A DNA stretch of 22,665 nt from positions 1 to 22,665 of the forward strand of contig JAFAFN010000498.1 in NCBI GenBank assembly GCA_023423475.1, read 5' to 3'. Source of the DNA: Actinomycetes bacterium. Lineage in GTDB: Bacteria > Actinomycetota > Acidimicrobiia > Acidimicrobiales > Microtrichaceae. Below the pieces are notes generated by a model. That model saw only the letters and a program-made list of their open reading frames with translations. It did no database searches and had not been told where the DNA came from. Position numbers and translations under genes: made by a program. This document shows positions 16,276-22,665 of this stretch, one piece after another; position 1 is the first letter of the stretch; every line of letters begins with the position of its first letter.

Positions 16276-16304
16276 ACCCTAGGGCAAACCTGGAACGTGT
16301 TCTC
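16276..16304 (-). promoter_or_regulatory. LLM gene promoter with KstR-like TetR-family operator
   Basis: On the minus strand, -35 GAGAAC (16304-16299), a 17-nt spacer and -10 TAGGGT (16281-16276). The operator-like palindrome GAAC-N2-GTTC occupies 16293-16302 and covers the -35; it matches the KstR consensus TnnAACnnGTTnnA at all but one outer base. The same arrangement precedes the crotonase gene. The -10 is 50 nt before the ATG. Confidence 0.6.
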
Positions 16305-16316
16305 GTCCCGGCCCGA

Positions 16317-18593
16317 TCAGCAGTGCTCGGCGAGGTAGCGGTCGAACTCGGCGCGCTCGAGTGGCTCGGCGAACAGATGGCCCTGTGCGGTCGGACAGCC
16401 GAGCTCGCGCAGGCACTCGAGCTGGTCGGTGGTCTCGACGCCCTCGGCGGTGGCCGCCAGGCCCAGCGCATCGGCCAGGCGCAGCACGGTGGTCGCGATC
16501 GCGGTGTCGTCGGGGTCGTCCGGCAGCCCGTCGATGAAGGAGCGGTCGATCTTGAGGACCTGCAGCGGGAACCGCTTGAGCGAGCTGAGCGAGCTGTAGC
16601 CGGTGCCGAAGTCGTCGACCGCCAGACGGATGCCGGCGTCGTGCAGATCGGTCAGCACCTCGAGGGCCCGCTCGACGTCGCGCATCAGCGCCGTCTCGGT
16701 GATCTCGAGGCACAGGCGTTCCGGCGCGACGCCGGAGCGCTCGAGCAACGACCGGACCCGGCCGACGAGGTCGTGGTGCTCGAACTGCCGGGCGGACACG
16801 TTGACGCGCAGCACGAAGTCCTCGGGCACCATGCCACTCGCGATCCACCCGGCGAGTCGCTCGCACGCGGTCGCCATCACCCACTGGTCGATCGCGACGA
16901 TCGTGCCGTTCTCCTCGGCGAGCGGGACGAAGGCCTCGGCGGTCAGGAGCCCCCGGGTCGGGTGCCGCCAGCGGACGAGGGCCTCGGCGCCGACGACGGC
17001 GCCCGTCGAGAGTGCGACCTCGGGTTGGTAGCGCACCTCGAGCTCGTCACGGTCGAGCGCGACACGCAGCAGCTGGTCGGTCTCGAGCTGCTCGAGCGCC
17101 TCGTTGCGCAGCACGTCGTCGAAGGCCACGACGCAGTCCCGACCGCCCTGCTTGGCTCGGTACATCGCGGCATCGGCCCAGCGCATCAGATCCTCGGGGC
17201 GCTCCGGGGTGGACGACGTCGCCACACCGACCGAGGCCGACATGAGGAACTCGCCGCCGCCGAGCTCGAACGGGGTGCCGAGCTGCAACCGGAGGCGTTC
17301 GGCGAGCGCCATCGCGTGTTCCGCGCTGATGTCGTCGGCGAGCACCGTGAACTCGTCGCCGCCGAGGCGGCCGAGCACGTCGCCGGGTCGCAGCGCCTGC
17401 TGCAGACGTCGTGCCACCTGCACCAGCAGCTCGTCGCCCGCGGCGTGGCCCAGTGAGTCGTTGACGACCTTGAAGCGGTCGAGGTCGAGGAACAGCACCG
17501 CGATCGAACGTGGCGACCCGGCGTGCTCGTGCACGCGCTGTCGTCCGATGGCGACGTCGAGCAGCTCGGCGAACCTGCCGCGGTTCGGTAGGCCCGTCAG
17601 CGTGTCGTGGGTCGCCTGGTGGGCGAGGTCGGCCTCGTTGCGACGCCGCCCCGTCACGTCGCGACAGATGAGCAGCAGCGAGCGGATCGTGCCGTCCGCA
17701 TGGGGTTCGGGCACGATCGTCGTCTCGCACCAGCCGAGGCGCGGCTCGGCGCCGACGGAGTGCTCGATGGTCTGTGAGCGACCCGTGTCGAGCACCTCCT
17801 GGAGGGCGCCCTGCATCAGCCCGTGGTCCATCTCGCCGATCGCCGGCCACTCGCTGCCGGGGAGGTTGCGGCGGAGCCGTTGGGCCGCCGGGTTCGCGAA
17901 CTCGACCTCGAGCCGGCGGTTCAGCCGGACGATCGGGTCGGGGATGCTGTCGAGCAGATTGCCGAACTGCCGCTGGCTCCGGTCGAGCGCCGCGACCGCC
18001 GCGTACTTCTCGTTGATGTCCGAGAGGTGCGCCGTGATGCCCGTCAGCGTGCCGTCCGGTTCACGCGAGGCCTTGAGCGCGACGCGCTGCCAGCTGACGC
18101 CGTGGGTGGTGAGGATGCGGATCTCGCTCGACACCGCGTCGAAGGTCGTGTCGACCAGCATCCTGACCCAGTGGTCGGCCTGCGAGTCGTAGTCCTCCGG
18201 GTGGATGAACCGCCCGACGTGCTCGCCGATGACCTCGTCGCGGGTGAGGCCGACGAGCTCGTTGGTCCGGTCGTTGGACCGCGTGATGAAGCCTTGGTGG
18301 TCGACGACGAAGAGTGGGACGAGTGCCTTGTCGAACAGGGCCTCGTCCTGTTGGACCGAGAGGTCCCACGTGGCCGTGTCGTGGCTGCGGTCGAGCAGGT
18401 CGCTGACCATCGCCGTCAGCGCGTCGATCGCGTCGGTGGACTCACCCGATCGCAGCTCCTCGACCCGGGCGCGGAGCTCGGGGTCGAGGTGGTCGACGTC
18501 GAGGGAGTCGAGCCAGGCACCCAGGCGCCCAGCAGAGTCGGTCGGGCCAGCAGGGTCGGTCGAGCCAGCCGGGGCGACGGTCGGATCGTTCAC
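16317..18593 (-). CDS. PAS-PAS-GGDEF-EAL cyclic-di-GMP signalling protein
   Basis: A 758-residue cytosolic protein combining a diguanylate cyclase and a c-di-GMP phosphodiesterase. A short Ala/Pro/Asp-rich leader holds an imperfect 6-residue repeat (AGSTDP, AGPTDS; 9-20). Two PAS sensor domains follow (about 85-195 and 205-315). The GGDEF domain (about 325-490) has an intact GGDEF (411-415) and the inhibitory I-site RPGD (402-405) exactly five residues before it. The EAL domain (about 500-752) keeps EALVRWRHP (537-545), NVSARQF, CLEITE, DDFGTGYSS (660-668), KIDRSF, AEGVET and the late Gln in QGHLF. Both activities are therefore expected. No membrane segments. The GTG at 18593 is preferred to an ATG at 18692 because AGGAAGGGG lies 7 nt before it. 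It stands alone between other minus-strand genes. Confidence 0.92.
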   Translation of the reverse strand: MNDPTVAPAGSTDPAGPTDSAGRLGAWLDSLDVDHLDPELRARVEELRSGESTDAIDALTAMVSDLLDRSHDTATWDLSVQQDEALFDKALVPLFVVDHQGFITRSNDRTNELVGLTRDEVIGEHVGRFIHPEDYDSQADHWVRMLVDTTFDAVSSEIRILTTHGVSWQRVALKASREPDGTLTGITAHLSDINEKYAAVAALDRSQRQFGNLLDSIPDPIVRLNRRLEVEFANPAAQRLRRNLPGSEWPAIGEMDHGLMQGALQEVLDTGRSQTIEHSVGAEPRLGWCETTIVPEPHADGTIRSLLLICRDVTGRRRNEADLAHQATHDTLTGLPNRGRFAELLDVAIGRQRVHEHAGSPRSIAVLFLDLDRFKVVNDSLGHAAGDELLVQVARRLQQALRPGDVLGRLGGDEFTVLADDISAEHAMALAERLRLQLGTPFELGGGEFLMSASVGVATSSTPERPEDLMRWADAAMYRAKQGGRDCVVAFDDVLRNEALEQLETDQLLRVALDRDELEVRYQPEVALSTGAVVGAEALVRWRHPTRGLLTAEAFVPLAEENGTIVAIDQWVMATACERLAGWIASGMVPEDFVLRVNVSARQFEHHDLVGRVRSLLERSGVAPERLCLEITETALMRDVERALEVLTDLHDAGIRLAVDDFGTGYSSLSSLKRFPLQVLKIDRSFIDGLPDDPDDTAIATTVLRLADALGLAATAEGVETTDQLECLRELGCPTAQGHLFAEPLERAEFDRYLAEHC

Positions 18594-18600
18594 CGAGCGG

Positions 18601-18609
18601 CCCCTTCCT
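18601..18609 (-). promoter_or_regulatory. Ribosome-binding site deciding the GGDEF-EAL start
   Basis: AGGAAGGGG on the minus strand, 7 nt upstream of the GTG at 18593. It is the best ribosome-binding site in the 5' region and argues against the ATG at 18692, 33 codons further upstream in the same frame. Confidence 0.7.
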
Positions 18610-18629
18610 GCCAGATCGGTCGTTGGAGA

Positions 18630-18646
18630 CGCCGATGCTATCGGCG
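18630..18646 (-). promoter_or_regulatory. Possible GGDEF-EAL promoter in a palindrome
   Basis: A perfect 7-3-7 inverted repeat, CGCCGAT-GCT-ATCGGCG on the plus strand, contains a minus-strand TAGCAT (18640-18635) of the TAnnnT -10 type. It sits 41 nt before the GTG start. No convincing -35 is visible, so this is either a regulated promoter or just a palindrome. Confidence 0.35.
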
Positions 18647-18705
18647 CGGCGGAGCACCTCCACCAGAACCGACCCGTCCCGTGCTCCGACATGACGCCGG
18701 ACGCG

Positions 18706-18734
18706 ACACCGCCCCGCTCGGAGCGGGGCGGTGT
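18706..18734 (-). terminator. Strong GC-rich hairpin terminator after the crotonase gene
   Basis: ACACCGCCCCGCTC (18706-18719) and GAGCGGGGCGGTGT (18721-18734) are perfect inverse copies around one base, which folds as a long stem with a small loop. It starts 21 nt after the crotonase stop. There is no U-tract, as is common for actinobacterial hairpin terminators. Confidence 0.75.
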
Positions 18735-18755
18735 GCGTCGGGATGTGGGGTGTTC

Positions 18756-19880
18756 TCACTTCCCCTTGAAGTTCGGAGTGCGCTTCTCCTTGAAGGCCCG
18801 GGGGCCCTCCTTGGCGTCCTCGGAACCGAAGACGTCCCAGCCGTAGGTGAACTCGTGCTCGAGCGCCTCGTTGAGCCGCATGCCGTTGGTCTCGCGCAGC
18901 GTGCGAAGGATCGCCTGCACCGCGAGCGGCCCGTTCTCGCAGATCGTCTGACCGAGCTCGATCGCCTTGTCGAGTGCGGTGCCGTCGTCGACCACGTAGC
19001 CGACGAGGCCCAGCTCGAGCGCCTCGTCCGCGCTGATGTGGCGGCCGGTCAACAGCAGGTCGGCAGCGACGGTGTAGGGGATCTGGCGGGGGATGCGGAC
19101 GACCGAGCCACCCATCGGGTACAGCGACCACTTCACCTCGGAGATGCCGAACTTGGCGGAGCGCCCCGCCACACGGATCTCGGTCGCGCCGAGCAGCTCG
19201 GTGCCACCGGCGATCGCGGTGCCCTCGGCGGCGAGGATGATCGGCACGTTCGGCTGCCAGGAGCGCAGCAGCGCCTTCCACGGCAGGTCGGGATCGGCGC
19301 CGAGGCGAGCCTGCACGTCGATCTCACCAGGCTTGAGGTCGCCCTGGTGGCCGCCGGCCATCTCCTTGAGGTCGGCGCCCGAGCAGAAGTTGCCGCCGGC
19401 GCCGGTGAGCACGATCGCCCGGATGTCGGGGTTGGTCTCGGCCTCGACGAACGCGTCGAGCATGCGCACGAGCATCTCGCCGTTGATGGCGTTCTGCCGC
19501 TCGGGGCGGTTCAGCGTGATGATCAGCAGGTGGCCGCGACGCTCGGTCAGCACTGCGGGTCCGTCGACCACCGGAGCAGCAGCCACCTTCGCGGGTGCTG
19601 CCTTCTTGGCGGGAGCCTTCTTCGCCGGTGCCTTGCGAGCGGGAGCTGCCTTCTTCGCAGGAGCTGCCTTCTTGGCAGGAGCTGCCTTCTTGGCAGGTGC
19701 CGCCTTCTTCGCGGGGGCATTCTTGGCGGGAGCTGCCTTCTTGGCGGGGGCCTTCTTCGCCGGTGCCTTGCGAGCGGGAGCTGCCTTCTTGGCCGGAGCC
19801 TTCTTCGCAGGAGCTGCCTTCTTCGCGGGCGCTGCCTTCTTCGCAGGAGCCTTCTTGGCGGGTGACTTCTTGGTGGCCAC
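18756..19880 (-). CDS. Crotonase (enoyl-CoA hydratase/isomerase) with a histone-H1-like Lys/Ala/Pro N-terminal tail
   Basis: 374 residues in two parts. Residues 1-99 are a low-complexity basic tail of [11 protein letters not shown] repeats, like the C-terminal tails of mycobacterial HU and of histone H1. Residues 108-374 are a crotonase domain: [15 protein letters not shown] (119-133), oxyanion-hole [11 protein letters not shown] (164-174) and IAGGTELL (223-230). Both catalytic-type glutamates, Glu 228 and Glu 248, keep the 20-residue spacing of hydratase Glu144/Glu164, so hydratase or related acyl-CoA chemistry is likely. The tail may bind nucleic acid or polyanions; that is inference. GTG at 19880 is set by GAGGGAGGG 5 nt upstream. 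It has its own KstR-like promoter and a terminator. Confidence 0.9.
   Translation of the reverse strand: MATKKSPAKKAPAKKAAPAKKAAPAKKAPAKKAAPARKAPAKKAPAKKAAPAKNAPAKKAAPAKKAAPAKKAAPAKKAAPARKAPAKKAPAKKAAPAKVAAAPVVDGPAVLTERRGHLLIITLNRPERQNAINGEMLVRMLDAFVEAETNPDIRAIVLTGAGGNFCSGADLKEMAGGHQGDLKPGEIDVQARLGADPDLPWKALLRSWQPNVPIILAAEGTAIAGGTELLGATEIRVAGRSAKFGISEVKWSLYPMGGSVVRIPRQIPYTVAADLLLTGRHISADEALELGLVGYVVDDGTALDKAIELGQTICENGPLAVQAILRTLRETNGMRLNEALEHEFTYGWDVFGSEDAKEGPRAFKEKRTPNFKGK
19585..19875 (-). repeat. Coding low-complexity repeat for the Lys/Ala/Pro tail
   Basis: Units of 15 and 18 bp encode APAKK and AAPAKK. Beside the short period there is a longer duplication: 41 identical bases at 19615-19655 and 19750-19790, offset by 135 bp (45 codons), with the match extending upstream past one mismatch. 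The tail therefore grew at least partly by segmental duplication and is likely length-variable. Confidence 0.85.
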
Positions 19881-19885
19881 GGAGG

Positions 19886-19894
19886 CCCTCCCTC
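19886..19894 (-). promoter_or_regulatory. Ribosome-binding site deciding the crotonase GTG start
   Basis: GAGGGAGGG on the minus strand, 5 nt before the GTG at 19880. It rules in the start [10 protein letters not shown] over the in-frame start 13 codons upstream at 19919, which would overlap the promoter -10 box. Confidence 0.75.
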
Positions 19895-19917
19895 GTTGCT
19901 CGGGTGTGCAGCTCGGC

Positions 19918-19946
19918 ACCCTAGAGCAGCACGAGAACGCGTTCTA
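19918..19946 (-). promoter_or_regulatory. Crotonase promoter with KstR-like TetR-family operator
   Basis: On the minus strand, -35 TAGAAC (19946-19941), a 17-nt spacer and -10 TAGGGT (19923-19918). The perfect 12-bp palindrome AGAACGCGTTCT (19934-19945) covers the -35 and fits the KstR consensus TnnAACnnGTTnnA at all but one outer base. Spacing and -10 are identical to the LLM promoter, and 'CTAGGGTGCCGA' is shared. The -10 is 37 nt before the GTG. Confidence 0.65.
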
Positions 19947-19973
19947 CCTGCTCGCCGACCCGGGGTGACGAGG

Positions 19974-21380
19974 TCAGTCCGGGAACGGTGCGCCGCCCGC
20001 CGCGAGGAACTCGGCGGCAGCATCGGGGAACACGTTGCTCACCAGGAACGGGTCGGTGATGACCGCGTAGTCAGGAGCGAGCTCCTTCGTGTAGCGCTCG
20101 ATGTAGAGCAGCTGCTTGCCGACCAGCATCAGCTCCTGGGGCGGCGTGCCGCCGAAGTCCTTCATGAGCCCGACGCTCGAGGTGATGAGGTCGCCGAGGC
20201 TCACCGAGCCCATGCCCGCATCCAACATCGGCGAGAGGATCATGCCGATGCGTTCGCCGATCTCCTCGTCGGTCCCCATGCCCTCAGGGAACACCCCGAC
20301 GCTGCGGTACGCCCTGGCGACCCGGGCGAAGTCCCGGTCGAACACGCAGGTGAAGTACAGGTCCCGGGCGACGTCGCGCCACTCGTCCTGGAGCTCGCCC
20401 ATGATGCCGAAGTCGAGGAAGCAGCCCCGACCGTCGTCGAGCACCCAGATGTTGCCGGCGTGCATGTCGCCGTGGAACGGGCCGTGCACGAGCACCGCCT
20501 CGGCCCAGGCCTTGGCGCCTCGGCGGAGTACGAGCTCGCCGTCGATCTCCCGCTCGGCGATCGCCGCGAAGTCGTCCATCGGCACGCCGTGCACCCGCTC
20601 CATGCAGATGGTCCTCGGGCCGCAGAACTCCCAGTAGATCTCCGGCGCGGTGACCCAGGTGTTGTCGCCGAACGCGCCGAGCTGATCGCGGAAGCGCTGC
20701 TGGCTCCACGCCTCGACGACGGGGTTCAGCTCCTTCGCCGTCAGCTCGTTGAGGTCGTTCCCCATGCCCATCGCGTTCGAGCTGCGTCCCCACTCGGTTC
20801 GCTGCGCGACCGACGCGACGCCGTGCAGGACCTTGAGGTCGCGCGTCATCGACTCGCGCAGCTTCGGGCGTTGCACCTTGACCACGGCGCTGCGGCCGTC
20901 GAAGAGCTGGCAGGCGTGCACCTGTCCGATCGACGCGGCGGACAGCGGCACGTCGTCGAAGGTCTCGAACAGCTCGCGCACCGGGGCGCCCAGGTCTTCT
21001 TCGATCGTGGCCCGCACCAGCTCCGACGGGAACGGAGGGACCTCGTCGAGGCACCGGCGCGCCGGCCCCGCGAGCCACTCGGGGAAGAGTCCGGGCGACG
21101 AGGCGATCACCTGGCCGAGCTTCACGAACGTGGCACCGAGGTGGATTAAGCCGTCGATGATGCCGTTCGCCACCGCCGAGGACCACGACGGGTAGCGCCC
21201 GGTGACCCGACCGGGCAGCGCACGGAGGATCGACCACACGACGACGCCGGTCACCACGACGATGCGGCGCAGCTCGGCGAGCCCGAACCCGCTCAGGTCC
21301 GGGACCTCGGTGACCAGCAGCTCGGGTGGCGGCCCGTCGCTGAAGCCTGACGACCGACCCTGCTCACCGCTGCGGTACAT
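19974..21380 (-). CDS. UbiB/ABC1 (ADCK-type) atypical kinase family protein
   Basis: A 468-residue atypical protein-kinase-like ATPase. The family-defining KxGQ motif is FVKLGQVIASSP (85-96), the Ala-rich loop LSAASIGQVH (146-155), and the ATP-binding Lys is 168 in AVVKVQRP. HGDMHAGN (303-310) and DFG (323-325) complete the active site. A hydrophobic helix (about 39-55) could anchor it to the membrane; the two C-terminal helices of E. coli UbiB are not seen. In proteobacteria and mitochondria the family supports coenzyme Q synthesis; in actinobacteria, which use menaquinone, the role is unclear. The ATG at 21380 lacks a ribosome-binding site but has a promoter placed for a leaderless mRNA. 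It is upstream of the crotonase on the same strand, but that gene has its own promoter. Confidence 0.88.
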   Translation of the reverse strand: MYRSGEQGRSSGFSDGPPPELLVTEVPDLSGFGLAELRRIVVVTGVVVWSILRALPGRVTGRYPSWSSAVANGIIDGLIHLGATFVKLGQVIASSPGLFPEWLAGPARRCLDEVPPFPSELVRATIEEDLGAPVRELFETFDDVPLSAASIGQVHACQLFDGRSAVVKVQRPKLRESMTRDLKVLHGVASVAQRTEWGRSSNAMGMGNDLNELTAKELNPVVEAWSQQRFRDQLGAFGDNTWVTAPEIYWEFCGPRTICMERVHGVPMDDFAAIAEREIDGELVLRRGAKAWAEAVLVHGPFHGDMHAGNIWVLDDGRGCFLDFGIMGELQDEWRDVARDLYFTCVFDRDFARVARAYRSVGVFPEGMGTDEEIGERIGMILSPMLDAGMGSVSLGDLITSSVGLMKDFGGTPPQELMLVGKQLLYIERYTKELAPDYAVITDPFLVSNVFPDAAAEFLAAGGAPFPD

Positions 21381-21386
21381 AACTAC

Positions 21387-21416
21387 AGATTCTGTTCCGC
21401 TGAGCCGCCGTGTCAA
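21387..21416 (-). promoter_or_regulatory. Promoter of the UbiB-like gene, probably leaderless
   Basis: On the minus strand a consensus -35 TTGACA (21416-21411), an 18-nt spacer and a weak -10 GAATCT (21392-21387), then six bases and the ATG at 21380. That spacing puts transcription start at or next to the A of ATG, which fits the absent ribosome-binding site. The TTG of this -35 also opens a longer frame, which should not be taken as the start. Confidence 0.55.
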
Positions 21417-21431
21417 GTGGCGCGCCGTGGC

Positions 21432-21437
21432 TAGCGT
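21432..21437 (+). promoter_or_regulatory. Possible -10 box of the NIPSNAP-like gene
   Basis: TAGCGT (TAnnnT type) ends 8 nt before the ATG at 21446. No Shine-Dalgarno is visible, so a leaderless or nearly leaderless transcript is possible. No -35 stands out. Confidence 0.3.
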
Positions 21438-21445
21438 GCGTCTCC

Positions 21446-22186
21446 ATGTCTCGCATCTACATCCACGAGCTCGTCGACGTGCTCGGGACCCATCGGGCCG
21501 CGTACCAGCACCACATGACGGCCAACTGGTCGCCCGAGGCCGGGCCGCTGCGTCACCAGCAGTGCTTCGGGGTGTTCTCCGTCGTCGGGTCGACCGGACG
21601 GTGGCCCCAGGTGCTCAACCTCTGGGAGTACGAGTCGTGGGATGACCTGGCGCACAACTTCTCGGTCGAGCTGGTCGGGGCCGAGCACCGCGACGAGATG
21701 CTCGCGACGTGGTGGACACAGGCGGCGGAGTTCCGCACCGGCGGGCAGGACCGGATCCTCGTCGCACACGATGAGTCGCCGGGCGTCGATGACTGGGCGG
21801 CCCGCGGAGGAACCGGTGCGGTTGCCTACCTGCACGAGATCATCGGGACCCGCATCGGCAAGGCACGTGACGCCGTCGACGCGGTCGTCGGCCCCGGAGC
21901 CGAGGACCACCAGCGCTTCGGCATCGAGCTGGTCGGTGCGTACCGCACCGCGATGCGCGCGGACGACGAGGTCGTCGCGATCTGGGCGGTGCCGGACTGG
22001 GACACCTGGGCGCGCTACGAGGCCGCGGCCGATGGTGGCGACACCGAGTTCTTCCACCTGTGGCAGCGGCTGAGCGGACTGGTCGAGTCCCGCGAGCGCA
22101 TCCTGATGGTCGACGCCGAGCTGTCGCCGCTGCGCATCGGTCGCCAGCCCGCCGAGTCGGACCGCCGGCCGCTCGATGAGTTCTAG
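21446..22186 (+). CDS. NIPSNAP-like protein with two ferredoxin-like repeats
   Basis: A 246-residue soluble protein built of two similar halves (about 1-110 and 125-225). Each half starts with a strand of the type IYIHE or AYLHE, has FGV or FGIEL in the middle, then a strand ending in W plus a WDD or WDTW turn, and ends with a W-x-x-x/RIL element (DRILVAHDE; ERILMVDAE). That matches the duplicated dimeric alpha-beta barrel of NIPSNAP proteins. Function unknown; members often lie in lipid or xenobiotic catabolism loci. ATG at 21446 is chosen because homologous sequence starts there; an in-frame upstream start at 21410 would overlap the divergent promoter. Its stop is in copy one of a 17-bp repeat. 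Confidence 0.75.
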   Translation: MSRIYIHELVDVLGTHRAAYQHHMTANWSPEAGPLRHQQCFGVFSVVGSTGRWPQVLNLWEYESWDDLAHNFSVELVGAEHRDEMLATWWTQAAEFRTGGQDRILVAHDESPGVDDWAARGGTGAVAYLHEIIGTRIGKARDAVDAVVGPGAEDHQRFGIELVGAYRTAMRADDEVVAIWAVPDWDTWARYEAAADGGDTEFFHLWQRLSGLVESRERILMVDAELSPLRIGRQPAESDRRPLDEF

Positions 22187-22230
22187 GGGTCAGGCAGTTC
22201 TAGAGGTCAGGCAGTTCTAGAGGTCGGGCA
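22180..22230. repeat. 17-bp tandem repeat x3 carrying both convergent stop codons
   Basis: Three units of GTTCTAGRGGTCRGGCA at 22180-22196, 22197-22213 and 22214-22230. Copy one holds the NIPSNAP-gene TAG (22184-22186); copy three holds the SDR TAG (22219-22217, minus strand). CTAG in each unit gives a stop on both strands. The whole space between these convergent genes is made of the repeat. Confidence 0.95.
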
Positions 22231-22665
22231 GGCCGAGCCCGAGGGTCTGTGCGGTGAGACCACCGTCGATCTCGAGCAGCTTGCCGGTGAGGTACGACCC
22301 CGCGGGGGAGCAGAGGTAGAGCACCCCCGCGGCGATGTCCTCGGGTTCGCCGAGGCGCTTGAGCGGCGTGCCCGCTTCCATCTGCTCGCGCAGCGCATCG
22401 TCGGTCAGTACGACGTCGAGCGCCGAGGTGGCGACGGAGCCGACCTCGATGCCGTTCACGCGGATCTTCGGGGAGAGGTCCGCGGCCATCTCGCGCGTGA
22501 GGTGGCTGAGCGCCGCCTTGGCGGTGCCGTAGGCGGCGAAGCCGCGGTCGGCCATGCGCCCCGCAGCGGACGAGATGTTGACGACCGAGCCGCCGCCCCG
22601 TTCGAGCATCACGGGCACGGCCTGCTTGGTCAGCTCGAGCGCGGTGGTGACGTTGAAGGTGATCG
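22217..22665 (-). CDS. Short-chain dehydrogenase/reductase (SDR), N-terminus cut by window edge
   Basis: The C-terminal 149 or so residues of a classical SDR, open to the right edge; the Rossmann glycine motif lies outside. Visible are the structural Asn region [14 protein letters not shown] at the edge, the catalytic Ser in [14 protein letters not shown] (the YxxxK active site), [10 protein letters not shown] in the substrate loop, and the C-terminal [26 protein letters not shown](P)-dependent oxidation or reduction of an alcohol or ketone is expected; the substrate cannot be told. No internal ATG should be taken as the start, because the frame is coding to the window end. The last residues and stop (GLPDL, TAG) lie in the third copy of the 17-bp repeat. 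Confidence 0.92.
   Translation of the reverse strand, partial: ITFNVTTALELTKQAVPVMLERGGGSVVNISSAAGRMADRGFAAYGTAKAALSHLTREMAADLSPKIRVNGIEVGSVATSALDVVLTDDALREQMEAGTPLKRLGEPEDIAAGVLYLCSPAGSYLTGKLLEIDGGLTAQTLGLGLPDL

Noticed and set aside
17823..19865. 680-residue plus-strand open frame opposite the GGDEF-EAL and crotonase genes.
   Set aside because: It covers two real minus-strand genes, and its Gly/Leu/Arg-rich end is just the complement of the Lys/Ala/Pro repeat.
19585..19875. CRISPR array.
   Set aside because: The repeats are contiguous, in frame and code for AAPAKK units; there are no unique spacers.

Overview
This is a dense, high-GC actinobacterial chromosome segment. The gene set fits an aerobic, lipid-degrading, F420-type actinobacterium, perhaps of the class Acidimicrobiia: an LLM-class flavin oxidoreductase, a crotonase, a NIPSNAP-like protein, a DUF1214 protein, a Sulfotransfer_3-type sulfotransferase, an Erm(37)-like rRNA methyltransferase and the second actinobacterial type IIA topoisomerase. 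The class is inferred from gene content only. I see no RNA genes, insertion sequences, prophage or CRISPR, and no gene-free stretch longer than 300 bases.

Layout. (1) 1-3212, minus strand: a cell-surface operon of two paralogous membrane acyltransferases followed by a GT-C type glycosyltransferase that runs off the left edge. (2) 3362-6011, minus: parE, broken by one apparent missing base near 4201/4202, preceded by an Erm-like methyltransferase whose stop lies 11 nt before the parE ATG. (3) 6107-9634: a sulfotransferase (+), a DUF1214 protein (-), an AraC-family regulator (+) and a VOC-fold protein (-). (4) 9696-13498, minus: parC followed by a FAD oxidoreductase coupled to it by a 4-bp stop/start overlap. 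(5) 13605-16225: an amidase (+) convergent with an LLM flavin oxidoreductase (-). (6) 16317-18593, minus: a PAS-PAS-GGDEF-EAL cyclic-di-GMP protein. (7) 18756-21380, minus: a crotonase with a histone-H1-like Lys/Ala/Pro tail and a UbiB/ABC1-type kinase. (8) 21446-22665: a NIPSNAP-like protein (+) convergent with an SDR (-) cut by the right edge.

Two patterns go beyond the gene list. First, three of the four convergent gene junctions carry a short tandem repeat (15 bp x3, 14 bp x4, 17 bp x3) whose first copy contains the stop codon of the plus-strand gene. Second, the LLM oxidoreductase and the crotonase, 3.6 kb apart, share nearly the same promoter: a GAAC-N2-GTTC palindrome over the -35 region, a 17-nt spacer, a TAGGGT -10 box and further matching bases downstream. 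The palindrome resembles the KstR (TetR-family) operator of sterol and lipid catabolism, so the two genes probably belong to one regulon. The parE frameshift, the parE/parC neighbourhood and the Gly at the quinolone-sensitive position of ParC also deserve a second look.
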